Assembly: GCF_006443095.1 (NCBI RefSeq)
Contig: NZ_VFWZ01000003.1
Coordinates: forward strand, 62,001-126,000
Length of the DNA: 64,000 bases
Source: Aquimarina algicola
GTDB lineage: Bacteria > Bacteroidota > Bacteroidia > Flavobacteriales > Flavobacteriaceae
Reading direction: 5' to 3'
The notes under the pieces are model-generated. The model had not been told where the DNA came from. It made no database searches and was given only the letters and a program-made list of their open reading frames with translations. Positions 28,660 to 36,577 of this stretch are shown here, piece by piece (position 1 is the first letter of the stretch; each line of letters begins with the position of its first letter). Position numbers and translations under genes: made by a program.

Positions 28660-29271
28660 ATGAAATATTTCTTTAAAACTATAATATTTTTATTCATTGT
28701 TTCATCTTGTAAGGTTGAGACAAAAAAAATAGCAAATACTTCTGAGAATATTATATCTACTTCTTCTGAAAAAGAAGTTGTTCAACAGCAAAAAGATACT
28801 GTTAGAAAAAAGTCTGCCATAGGAAAATCGTATAACAAGTATTTACATGAAATTGAAGAGTTTAAAAAATTTACTAGTAGAGGGGGATGGAGTGTAACTG
28901 ATTATCAGGATGATACATCTAAGTATTCAGGTTACATTTTGTCGACTTTAGATATCTTTGAAGAAAACAAAGAAGAAGGAACGAGTATACGAAAAGGAAC
29001 AAAGTACGTTGTCATGGTCAATAATAAAGTGGTAATTGATTACATAGATGTTGAAAAAATTGATATTCCAAAAGATTATTTTTTAAGTGATGAAGTTTGG
29101 TTAAATGACGAAATAGACCGAGAAATATTTGCATACGTAAGATATGATGATAGTGGCGAACAATTTGTTACAGATATTTATAAAGCTTTTAGAGCAGACA
29201 AGGAAACAGGTAAAATCTTTGAAGTCCCATCAAAGGGTATGAAAGCAGAAAATGGAGATTACGGATTTTAA
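28660..29271 (+). CDS. Predicted immunity lipoprotein 1
   Basis: 203-residue lipoprotein (signal ending FLFIVSSC, lipobox Cys near 17) starting 16 bp after the effector stop. The position, periplasmic fate and small size fit an immunity protein against the M23 tip just upstream. It is clearly paralogous to the gene at 29463: both share SAIGKSYN.YLHEIEEFKK, LDIFE.N..EGTSI.KG and FRADKETGKIFE-type segments. No known family was recognised. Immunity is inferred from context, not from a motif. Confidence 0.7.
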   Translation: MKYFFKTIIFLFIVSSCKVETKKIANTSENIISTSSEKEVVQQQKDTVRKKSAIGKSYNKYLHEIEEFKKFTSRGGWSVTDYQDDTSKYSGYILSTLDIFEENKEEGTSIRKGTKYVVMVNNKVVIDYIDVEKIDIPKDYFLSDEVWLNDEIDREIFAYVRYDDSGEQFVTDIYKAFRADKETGKIFEVPSKGMKAENGDYGF

Positions 29272-29323
29272 TTGTCTTTGTCTTTTCCGTAATCTTTAAA
29301 TGATTTTATTTGTATAAATGTAA

Positions 29324-29450
29324 GGAAGAGTAGGTTCCTATATTAAATCAAAAATAATAGAAATATCTAAAAATACTGGCTCTACAGGCAACTATTATCA
29401 AGATAAAAAAATGAATCACTTACATTTTGGTGTAAGTTTTGATAAAGTAC
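29324..29450 (+). pseudogene. Relic of an M23-type toxin tip (3' end only)
   Basis: In the frame opening after the TAA at 29321-29323 the translation runs GRVGSYIKSKIIEISKNTGS, then TGNYYQDKKMNHLHFGVSFD. ISKNTGSTGN followed by NHLHFGV is the closing part of an M23 peptidase (glycine turn plus catalytic HLH), but no start codon or N-terminal part exists. It directly precedes the second immunity gene, as a toxin end should. The relic frame continues out of frame into that gene. Confidence 0.65.
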
Positions 29451-29462
29451 CGCAATTACCTT

Positions 29463-30053
29463 ATGAAACATATATCAAAATATTTATTAATAGTACTTTT
29501 TTTATTAGCGTGTAAGATTGAGAATAAAAATAAATCTAGTCTCATAGCAGAAACTAAAGAAGCAATAACACAGCAAAAAGACACTATTAAGATAAAATCT
29601 GCCATTGGAAAATCATATAACCAATATTTACATGAAATTGAAGAGTTTAAAAAATATGATAATCATGGTAGTTGGAGTATTTATGATAATTTTGGGAATG
29701 AAAATCAGGATTTCAAAGAATATGGACTAGCAACATTAGATATTTTTGAACGAAATAGGAAAGAGGGGACGAGTATTAAGAAAGGTATAAAGTTTATTGT
29801 ATTGCTGAATAGTAATATAGTTATCGATTATATAGATGTAGAGGATTTAACAATATCTGAAAATTTGATTTTATATAGTGATGGTGTACAATTGAACGGT
29901 AAAATAGACAAAGAATTATTTGCCTTTGCACCTTACATTGAAGAAGATGAAGAAATAATTACGGAAGTAAATAAGGTATATCGTGCAGATAAAGAAACAG
30001 GTAAAATTTTCGAAATCCCTACAGATGGTATTTCCATTATTTCAGATTACTAG
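29463..30053 (+). CDS. Predicted immunity lipoprotein 2 (paralogue of 28660)
   Basis: 196-residue lipoprotein; the ATG at 29463 gives a signal MKHISKYLLIVLFLLAC, better than the in-frame TTG at 29439. It is a diverged copy of the gene at 28660, sharing KSAIGKSYNQYLHEIEEFKK, YGLATLDIFERNRKEGTSI and YRADKETGKIFEIP. It follows the relic of an M23 toxin tip, so it looks like an immunity gene kept after its toxin was displaced. Function inferred. Confidence 0.68.
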   Translation: MKHISKYLLIVLFLLACKIENKNKSSLIAETKEAITQQKDTIKIKSAIGKSYNQYLHEIEEFKKYDNHGSWSIYDNFGNENQDFKEYGLATLDIFERNRKEGTSIKKGIKFIVLLNSNIVIDYIDVEDLTISENLILYSDGVQLNGKIDKELFAFAPYIEEDEEIITEVNKVYRADKETGKIFEIPTDGISIISDY

Positions 30054-30066
30054 GGTCCATGATTAA

Positions 30067-30177
30067 TCCCCTACACCACCGGCAGAAAACAAAAAAGAAA
30101 CACCCACAACACCAGAACGTGTTTTTCCTGCATCACCAGAGGTATTTCATTTTCATCCGATTGCCTTTATCAATCAA
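30067..30177 (+). pseudogene. Linker and junction motif of a displaced effector tip
   Basis: Upstream of the ATG at 30178 the same frame is open back to the TAA at 30064-30066. It reads a Pro/Thr-rich linker (SPTPPAENKKETPTTPERVF) and then PASPEVFHFHPIAFINQ. There is no ATG, GTG or TTG in this stretch. The motif is nearly the same as the junction in the full effector (PNPEVWHFHPISFINH at 27771-27818); over 48 nucleotides I count about 39 identities. This is what remains of the upstream fusion partner. Confidence 0.75.
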
Positions 30178-31266
30178 ATGAACTTGATGTTCCCGAAGAG
30201 CAAAGCAGATAGTAATCCGGAGGCTATGATAAGAGCCTTTATGAGATTGGTTAAAGAATTTGAAGGAGTACCGGGAGAAGAAGGATATACAACACTATTT
30301 GGAGGCAGTCAATTTACAGACACAACCACACATCCCGAAAAACCTATTTATTGGTACACGAAAAAAGACGGAACTAAAATGTATAGTTCAGCAGCTGGGG
30401 CTTATCAAATAATGCAATACGTTTGGTGGGATTATAATGGATGGGTCGTTAAGGATTATAAAAAGACAGAGAAAAGAAATGAAAACAGAAACTTTGTCAA
30501 AAAGTATGGAATTAAAGATTTCTCACCAAAATCTCAAGATGAGTTTTGTATTGCTTTGTTAATACATGCAAAACCTGGTTTGTTAGATAAATTGTTGAAT
30601 GGTTTTGTTACTCAGGCTATAGAAGAACATGCAGCGCATATATGGGCTAGTTTAACTCCAGGAAGGTTTGAAAACCAAGGACCAGCTAAACATGCAAAAG
30701 ATAAGAAAGAACGTCAGGAATTGATACATGAAGCTAGAATAAAGCAATTAAAATCGTATAATAAATTTCTTGCAGAAGAATTAGATGGGCAATCTGATTT
30801 ACATTTGGAACCTGGCTTTTTGAAAAGGTTTGGAATTAAAGAACCTGAACCACAAGAACTAATAGAAAATAAAAAGGAAGGACTTGATTTAAATAAAGTA
30901 CTTGAAGGGCTAAATAAAAGAGCTGGTGCTATGGACATAGCTGTCGGATATTGCGCAAAATATGTACGATGGGCATTAGAAGATGGAGGGATGAAAACAT
31001 GGGGCCCAAATGAAATTGAACAGAGGCCTAATTATGCTTGTAATTATGGACCATTTCTACTTCACAAGGGATTTGTTGAAGTATCTAATGAAGATTATAA
31101 AAAAGGAGACATAGTTGTTATAGAATCTTTTTCAGGACACAAAGCTGGTCATATACAGATTTATAATGGTGAAAACTGGGTGTCCGATTTTATTCAAAAC
31201 TATTTCTATCCTGGCAGAGCCTACAGGAAAGCAAAACCAAACTATAAAACTTACAGATGGGAATGA
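30178..31266 (+). CDS. Orphan effector tip: lambda-type muramidase (GH104) plus CHAP/NlpC-like amidase
   Basis: 362 residues from the first ATG. Residues ~12-175 follow phage lambda endolysin: KEFEGVPGEEGY with likely catalytic E29, LFGGSQFTDTTTHP, SSAAGAYQIMQYVWWDY, KDFSPKSQDEF and HIWASLTPG, i.e. a glycan-strand-cutting lytic transglycosylase fold. Residues ~250-362 look like a CHAP/NlpC-type cysteine amidase: C259 in GYCAKYVRWALEDGG and H325 in GHKAGHIQIY. It could cut both glycan and peptide bonds. The reading frame extends upstream into linker and junction motif without a start, so this is most likely a tip severed from a spike-linked effector; it may be silent until recombined. The immunity gene overlaps its stop. 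Confidence 0.8.
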   Translation: MNLMFPKSKADSNPEAMIRAFMRLVKEFEGVPGEEGYTTLFGGSQFTDTTTHPEKPIYWYTKKDGTKMYSSAAGAYQIMQYVWWDYNGWVVKDYKKTEKRNENRNFVKKYGIKDFSPKSQDEFCIALLIHAKPGLLDKLLNGFVTQAIEEHAAHIWASLTPGRFENQGPAKHAKDKKERQELIHEARIKQLKSYNKFLAEELDGQSDLHLEPGFLKRFGIKEPEPQELIENKKEGLDLNKVLEGLNKRAGAMDIAVGYCAKYVRWALEDGGMKTWGPNEIEQRPNYACNYGPFLLHKGFVEVSNEDYKKGDIVVIESFSGHKAGHIQIYNGENWVSDFIQNYFYPGRAYRKAKPNYKTYRWE

Positions 31267-32087
31267 ATATATATTTTAAACTTTTAATCGTTCATTTTTT
31301 TGCTTTTTTCATAATTTCCTGCAAAGGGAATCAAAAAAATGATAATGGATTTTCCGATAGTACTTCAATTGTAAAAGAGGAAATAAAAGGACAGCTTTCT
31401 AAAACTGATCAAATTGATTTTATAAAAAGTTTTTACACAAAGTATTTGAGAGATTTAAATGAGCATACCAACACATGTGTGCTTAGGGAGTATTTATCTG
31501 AAGAATTAATTAAGGTTCTAAATAAATTAGATTACAATGCAATTATAGATGCTCAAGATTATGATAAATTTGATTTAAATACTTTAAAAGTTTCAAAAAC
31601 AAAAAATACAGATATTTATAGGGTTTCATTTATCAATATGAGTAAAGAAGTACTTACTGATGTTAAAATTGTCTCAAGAGGTAATTCATTTATAATAACG
31701 GAGCTTACTAATGACCAATACACAATTCCTACTGACTTTAATGAAAGTACCTCTATAAACGAAGATGAATTCACTTATTATCTTTTTAAATATCGAACGA
31801 AGCCAGAAAACCCAAGAACTGCACTTATTTACCGAATAGAATATATTGACAATGATATTGTTGTTATTAATATGGACTCTCATAATGATTCATTTGAATA
31901 TGAATTATTACAAAAAAAGTCTCAAAATGATGTAGAACTTTACTATAAGAAGAATACGGGAATAAAAGAGTACACAGGAGATATAAGCAAACCTTTGATG
32001 AGAATATATAAAAAAGGAGATGATTTTTATGCTATCAGTCCTCTTATCGAAGATGGTAAAGAAGTAAAGCTAAAAGAAGAAGAATAA
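31263..32087 (+). CDS. Predicted immunity lipoprotein 3 (DUF3828-like domain)
   Basis: 274-residue lipoprotein (signal to FFIISC). ATG at 31263 overlaps the toxin stop as ATGA; another ATG lies at 31257. The segment IDFIKSFYTKYLRDL ... IIDAQDYDKFD resembles DUF3828-type domains (family recalled, not searched), and the same pattern occurs in the lipoprotein at 41782. The stop/start coupling with the GH104-CHAP tip and the periplasmic location make immunity against that toxin likely, by inference. Confidence 0.7.
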   Translation: MNIYFKLLIVHFFAFFIISCKGNQKNDNGFSDSTSIVKEEIKGQLSKTDQIDFIKSFYTKYLRDLNEHTNTCVLREYLSEELIKVLNKLDYNAIIDAQDYDKFDLNTLKVSKTKNTDIYRVSFINMSKEVLTDVKIVSRGNSFIITELTNDQYTIPTDFNESTSINEDEFTYYLFKYRTKPENPRTALIYRIEYIDNDIVVINMDSHNDSFEYELLQKKSQNDVELYYKKNTGIKEYTGDISKPLMRIYKKGDDFYAISPLIEDGKEVKLKEEE

Positions 32088-32356
32088 AATAGGTAAGCTC
32101 AATATCAATAATATTACCTAAACTAGCAGAAGCTAATACAAAAATGATAGAAACATCAAAAAATATAAACTTTCTAACATAGAGCTGATTGAACTCTAAA
32201 ATTCGAAAACTAATATTATTCATACCTCTATGTATTTCTGTAAATTTTAAAGGAAAAAATCAGAGCCAACTACTAAAGTAGTTACCTGTAAGGTGATAAA
32301 AAAGAATCAAAATCTTATCTGATATTTGCAATGTATTATAACAAATCAAATTAATA
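32088..32356. other. Intergenic region with possible second toxin relic
   Basis: No gene. In the frame of 32141-32170 the text KMIETSKNIN resembles KIIEISKNTG of the M23 relic at 29351-29380, and the nucleotides match at most positions over about 30 bases. It sits after an immunity gene and before another lipoprotein gene, so it may be a further decayed tip end. The match is short and AT-rich, so chance is possible. Confidence 0.35.
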
Positions 32357-34141
32357 ATGAAAATTTTTAAATTTTTACTGATAATTTCTCTACTAATTTC
32401 TTGTAATTCTAAACCTGAAAACACAAGAAATAAGAAACTGCAAAATCCAGATATCGAACAGTCATCTAGTAACAACAATTTGATTGACAGTTCTAAACAG
32501 GATATAAACGAAATTGCAATTGAAAAAGAACAATTATCAGGAAAAATTGATTCTATAATAAAGACCTATAATACATCTAATATATCTTTAACAAGTAATT
32601 TACTAGAAAGCATTGAGAGAATAGTATATACTGATACCATTAATGATCAATATTGGCAAAGAGGAACTTACTACACTTCAAATAAAAAAAATGAAAAGCT
32701 TTATAATGTCAGGGTAAGTAATTTTGATTACAAAACAAGGTTTTATTTTATAGGTATAAATTCGGCTATAGTAGAAGGAAAAAGCCCTATTGCCAATATT
32801 TACGAATTATATAACAATGAAATTCATATTATTGATTCATTTAATTTACCTTCTCCTAAAGTAGGTTTTGTAAATGAAGCTACTCCAGAAATTCACCTAA
32901 CTTCTTTTATGCTAAGGCAATTAGATAACTTGATTATTAAAAATGATACACTTTATTATTTTAAAGAAAATACCCCTATTGACTCAGATGATTCAATGTA
33001 TCAATTAATAAGTAAAAGAGATTATTATGCTTATAAAATAGGCTCCAAAAAAGAAGCTCAGATAATTGAAGACAAAATAACTTCTGATAAATCTTTTTTT
33101 TGTCGAAGTACCTTTAGAGCATTAATAAATCCTCAAAATTCTGTTATTGCTTGGACTCATAATTATAGCATTAATTTTAGTCATATTCCTGATTTCGATA
33201 AAACCTTGAAAAAGTTATATAACAGTAAATCGCTAAATGATTCTCTTTATCAATTACCAAAAGTAGAATTTGATTTCTCTTCTTTTTTTAACCCCATGAC
33301 AGAAGGCGTAGTTACAGATATCGATAATGAAAGAGATGTCTTTTTTGGTAGTATGTGCTGGCACAAAACAGATAATAAACTCTACTTTGACAATAGTGGT
33401 TTTGACTATAGATGTATTTGGGAAGCAGATATAAATAACAAAAGAGTTGTTAAAATTGTTCCAGAGCACGAAGCTATACAACCATTTTTTATAAATAAAA
33501 AGTACATTACTTATGTAGAAAATAATAAAATCATGGTATGTGAACCAACAGATAAATTTTATGATAAGAAACTTAATAAAAATACAAATGCATATAATGC
33601 ATCAAGTTTAATATATAAAGTTAAAAAAACATTCGATTTGAGTGAAGAAAACAATGTATTACGAAGTTTAACCAATAATTGGTTTAATTTAAAACAAACT
33701 CACCCCTTTGATAAAGATAATTGGAGAGATGCTGATTTCATGGACTCTTTTTTTTCTGAAGATATTATTGACGTGATTGTTTCTGAATTACATAAAAATG
33801 ATATTTATAAAAAATCAAGAATTAACCTATATTTAGATGCTTTAATTAAAACTTATAATACAATTGATAAGGCGGCAGACTATTATCTATTAGAAGAATT
33901 ATATGATCTTTCTGAAAATGGGTATTTTAATAAAGAAAAAGAAATTAATGAATTATTAGACCAATTAAATAGTTTAGATGAAGATATTTATCAAACAAAA
34001 TTCAAGGATTATGTTTCAGGAATGAACGGATATTTTAACCTGTATTCTTTTTGGGCCAGACGACACAAAGAAAATAATATAGACGTAGTTTACAGAATTT
34101 TAAAAAATATACAAGTTGGTATGAATAAATATAAGAATTAA
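32357..34141 (+). CDS. Large hypothetical lipoprotein
   Basis: 594-residue lipoprotein (MKIFKFLLIISLLISC, Cys at 16) followed by a polar Asn/Ser/Lys linker. No known domain was recognised. The middle part (about 320-420, for example KLYFDNSGFDYRCIWEADI and FFINKKYITYVENNKIMV) has short strand-turn units reminiscent of TolB-like propeller blades; the C-terminal third is helical and acidic. It is 16 bp upstream of the SH3b/YD-repeat gene and likely cotranscribed with it. Strongly AT-rich, like the tips upstream. It may belong to the immunity/accessory set, but nothing proves this. Confidence 0.7.
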   Translation: MKIFKFLLIISLLISCNSKPENTRNKKLQNPDIEQSSSNNNLIDSSKQDINEIAIEKEQLSGKIDSIIKTYNTSNISLTSNLLESIERIVYTDTINDQYWQRGTYYTSNKKNEKLYNVRVSNFDYKTRFYFIGINSAIVEGKSPIANIYELYNNEIHIIDSFNLPSPKVGFVNEATPEIHLTSFMLRQLDNLIIKNDTLYYFKENTPIDSDDSMYQLISKRDYYAYKIGSKKEAQIIEDKITSDKSFFCRSTFRALINPQNSVIAWTHNYSINFSHIPDFDKTLKKLYNSKSLNDSLYQLPKVEFDFSSFFNPMTEGVVTDIDNERDVFFGSMCWHKTDNKLYFDNSGFDYRCIWEADINNKRVVKIVPEHEAIQPFFINKKYITYVENNKIMVCEPTDKFYDKKLNKNTNAYNASSLIYKVKKTFDLSEENNVLRSLTNNWFNLKQTHPFDKDNWRDADFMDSFFSEDIIDVIVSELHKNDIYKKSRINLYLDALIKTYNTIDKAADYYLLEELYDLSENGYFNKEKEINELLDQLNSLDEDIYQTKFKDYVSGMNGYFNLYSFWARRHKENNIDVVYRILKNIQVGMNKYKN

Positions 34142-34157
34142 TATTATTAAATCTTTT

Positions 34158-35570
34158 ATGAAAAAACATCTCAAAACATTAATTATAATTTTTATAATAC
34201 TTTTTTGTTCTACATCTTTTTCACAACGACACTATACGGTTAAAGCAATAAATGGTCTAATTATTAGAGTAAGCCCAACAAGTAATAGTAAACGACTAGG
34301 AAAATTACCTTATGGTTATCATTTTGAAGTGGATGAAATAAGTGTCGATAGATCAGATACAATTACTGATCAAGGTTATAAAATTATTGGAAATTGGGTT
34401 CCTGTAAAAAATGATACTATAAATGGATATGTTTTTGATGGTTTTACCAAAAGATCATACGACACAAACTATTATAGATTATACGGCCCTGTAAAATCTT
34501 TAAAAACCTACTACTACTATGCTGACAATAAAGAAAAAATAAAATATAATGAGCATGCTCATTTTAACAAACTTGGCAAAAAAACTCAGGTCTATGAATA
34601 TGATAAAGGCTGGGAGCTCGATGAGGAATATATTTACAACAAAAAAAATCTATTAATTTCAAGATACCAATATAATACCCTATATAAATACAAATATGAC
34701 AAAAAGGGCAACGAAATAGAAAGAATTCAATTTGATGAAGACAAAACACCTGAAACTAAGACTTCAAAAACTTATGATAAAAAAGGGAATAAAACGTCTT
34801 CTGAGTATTATAATTATAAAAAAAAGACAACCGACAAGTCTTATTACAGCTATAATAATGCAAATAAACGTACTAAAGCAACTCACAATTATAATGATGG
34901 AAAGTCAAAAGTTATGTATTTATATGAATATTTAAATGATACAATTTTAGCAAAAGAATATAGAATAGATTATGAAGAGAATAAAAAGCTAAATGGAGAA
35001 AGAATAATAACTGATTCTTTAGGATTCATTTCTGAAAAATATGTAGAATACAATCTTAAAGATAAACCCTTTAATAAAAGTAATGTATTCACCTCCGAAG
35101 AAAAAATGTTTGATCCAAAACACAAGTTAATAAAGAAAATCACCTATGCTTCTGCTGATAGTCAATTACCTTCTTTTTCGTTTTCTGGTGGTAGTGGAAG
35201 CTATAATGAAAGAACAGTTAAAGAGTACCAAAATGGTGAACTGACTTCAGTTAAGTTATACAAAGAAATATATTACAAACAAGAATATCAAGAATTATTA
35301 ATAGAAGATATTAGCCGTAAACCAAATTATTCTAATGAAATATATCATACATACTATAGCGATTTTAAAGAAATAAGTAGAAACGAGTATTATTATGACT
35401 ATAACAACAGGCTAATAAAGCATATTGAATATGATAATGATCTAAAAACGATCCAAACTACAAGAGAATTTAAATATATTTTTGACAAAAACGGAAATTG
35501 GACAGAAAAACAAATTTTCAGAAATGGTAGATTATATAAAATATACAAACAAGAGTTTGAATACTATTAA
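34158..35570 (+). CDS. Secreted SH3b protein with YD-like repeats
   Basis: 470 residues with a cleavable signal peptide (to about residue 22, CSTSFSQ) rather than a lipobox. Residues ~25-100 form an SH3b-type domain (VKAINGLIIRVSPTSNSKRL ... GYVFDGF) shared with the genes at 40123, 43643 and 45527. The rest contains degenerate tyrosine repeats such as YKYDKKGNEIERI, KTYDKKGNKTSSEYY and FDKNGNWTEKQIF, as in many Bacteroidota surface or periplasmic proteins. No toxin domain follows the repeats, so it is not an Rhs toxin. Function unknown. Confidence 0.75.
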   Translation: MKKHLKTLIIIFIILFCSTSFSQRHYTVKAINGLIIRVSPTSNSKRLGKLPYGYHFEVDEISVDRSDTITDQGYKIIGNWVPVKNDTINGYVFDGFTKRSYDTNYYRLYGPVKSLKTYYYYADNKEKIKYNEHAHFNKLGKKTQVYEYDKGWELDEEYIYNKKNLLISRYQYNTLYKYKYDKKGNEIERIQFDEDKTPETKTSKTYDKKGNKTSSEYYNYKKKTTDKSYYSYNNANKRTKATHNYNDGKSKVMYLYEYLNDTILAKEYRIDYEENKKLNGERIITDSLGFISEKYVEYNLKDKPFNKSNVFTSEEKMFDPKHKLIKKITYASADSQLPSFSFSGGSGSYNERTVKEYQNGELTSVKLYKEIYYKQEYQELLIEDISRKPNYSNEIYHTYYSDFKEISRNEYYYDYNNRLIKHIEYDNDLKTIQTTREFKYIFDKNGNWTEKQIFRNGRLYKIYKQEFEYY

Positions 35571-35753
35571 ATCTTTGATTTTCAAAAAACCAAAAACTAT
35601 CAAAAAACTTTATATTCATAAAAATTTACTATATTTTTATCTTTTACCTCCCCTATTTCGTCTACTCACCTTCACACCTTACCAATACACAGAAGTATAA
35701 CAACAGATCGTATATAGAATAATACGTAATTTTAAGTTCATCAAAAATTCTGC

Positions 35754-35761
35754 TAGATTTG
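35754..35761 (+). promoter_or_regulatory. Possible promoter -7 element before the DUF998 gene
   Basis: TAGATTTG matches TAnnTTTG and lies about 97 bp before the start at 35858, inside a 287-bp gap in which I see no other feature. No good -33 TTG at normal distance. Confidence 0.4.
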
Positions 35762-35857
35762 TAAATAGGCACATATGCAGTATAAAGGGTATAATGTGTT
35801 CTTAACTAATTTGTTAATGATCATTAGACAACAAAACTACAATAGTAAAATAATGAG

Positions 35858-36490
35858 ATGAAAAACAAACATTATTCGATAATAGGTTTTCTTGCAGTTG
35901 GAATATTCTGGATAACATATTTTATCATGGCAAATCAAAGACCAAAATATAGTTATCTATCAAAAGCTATTAGTGAACTTGGCTCTGTTGATGCTCCGAA
36001 TAAGTGGTATTGGAATATCGTAGGGTATATAATCCCAGGTATGCTAATTGCTATTTTTGGATTTGGGCTACACAAGAATTTAGCATCAAAAAACTCAAGT
36101 AAACTTCCCTTAATCGGAATAGTATTGAGCGGGTTATTTATGTCTTTTTCAGGAATATTCCCAGGTGATTTTGACAACAAAGAATCATTAACAATGCTTC
36201 TTCATACATTAGGGAGTTTTGGAAGCTATATTTTTTTTCTAATTGGAGCATTTACTTATCCCAAATTGATGAAAACATCGACGTATTGGAAAAAAGCCAT
36301 TAAACCAACCTTGACGTTTACATGGTTAACCATCTTATTTGGGAGTTGGGCATTTATTTTTCCAAATATTCCTGCCGCTGGACAAAGAATAGTGTTCGCT
36401 TTCTACTTTATATGGGTATTATTTAATGCTTACAAGTTATATAAACGACCAAGAACAGAGATAAAAAACGAATCCTTACCAACACCCTAA
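35858..36490 (+). CDS. DUF998-type integral membrane protein
   Basis: 210-residue membrane protein with about six hydrophobic segments and the DUF998-like pattern of an N-terminal helix, SYLSKAISELGSVDAPNKWYW, then GIFPGDFDNK between helices. The family is widespread, with no established activity. A short basic tail ends the protein. It stands alone between accessory genes with its own likely promoter. Confidence 0.75.
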   Translation: MKNKHYSIIGFLAVGIFWITYFIMANQRPKYSYLSKAISELGSVDAPNKWYWNIVGYIIPGMLIAIFGFGLHKNLASKNSSKLPLIGIVLSGLFMSFSGIFPGDFDNKESLTMLLHTLGSFGSYIFFLIGAFTYPKLMKTSTYWKKAIKPTLTFTWLTILFGSWAFIFPNIPAAGQRIVFAFYFIWVLFNAYKLYKRPRTEIKNESLPTP

Positions 36491-36577
36491 AAAATGAAAT
36501 CCATATACTCAAATATCATAATAGCTATGCCAAGATAATTTATACCTACAATAATAGTCATCGTTAAAACAGTCAAT

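Noticed and set aside
34158..35570. Rhs-type toxin because of YD-like repeats
   Set aside because: Has its own signal peptide and SH3b domain, few weak repeats, and no toxin domain or shell-closing motif at the end.
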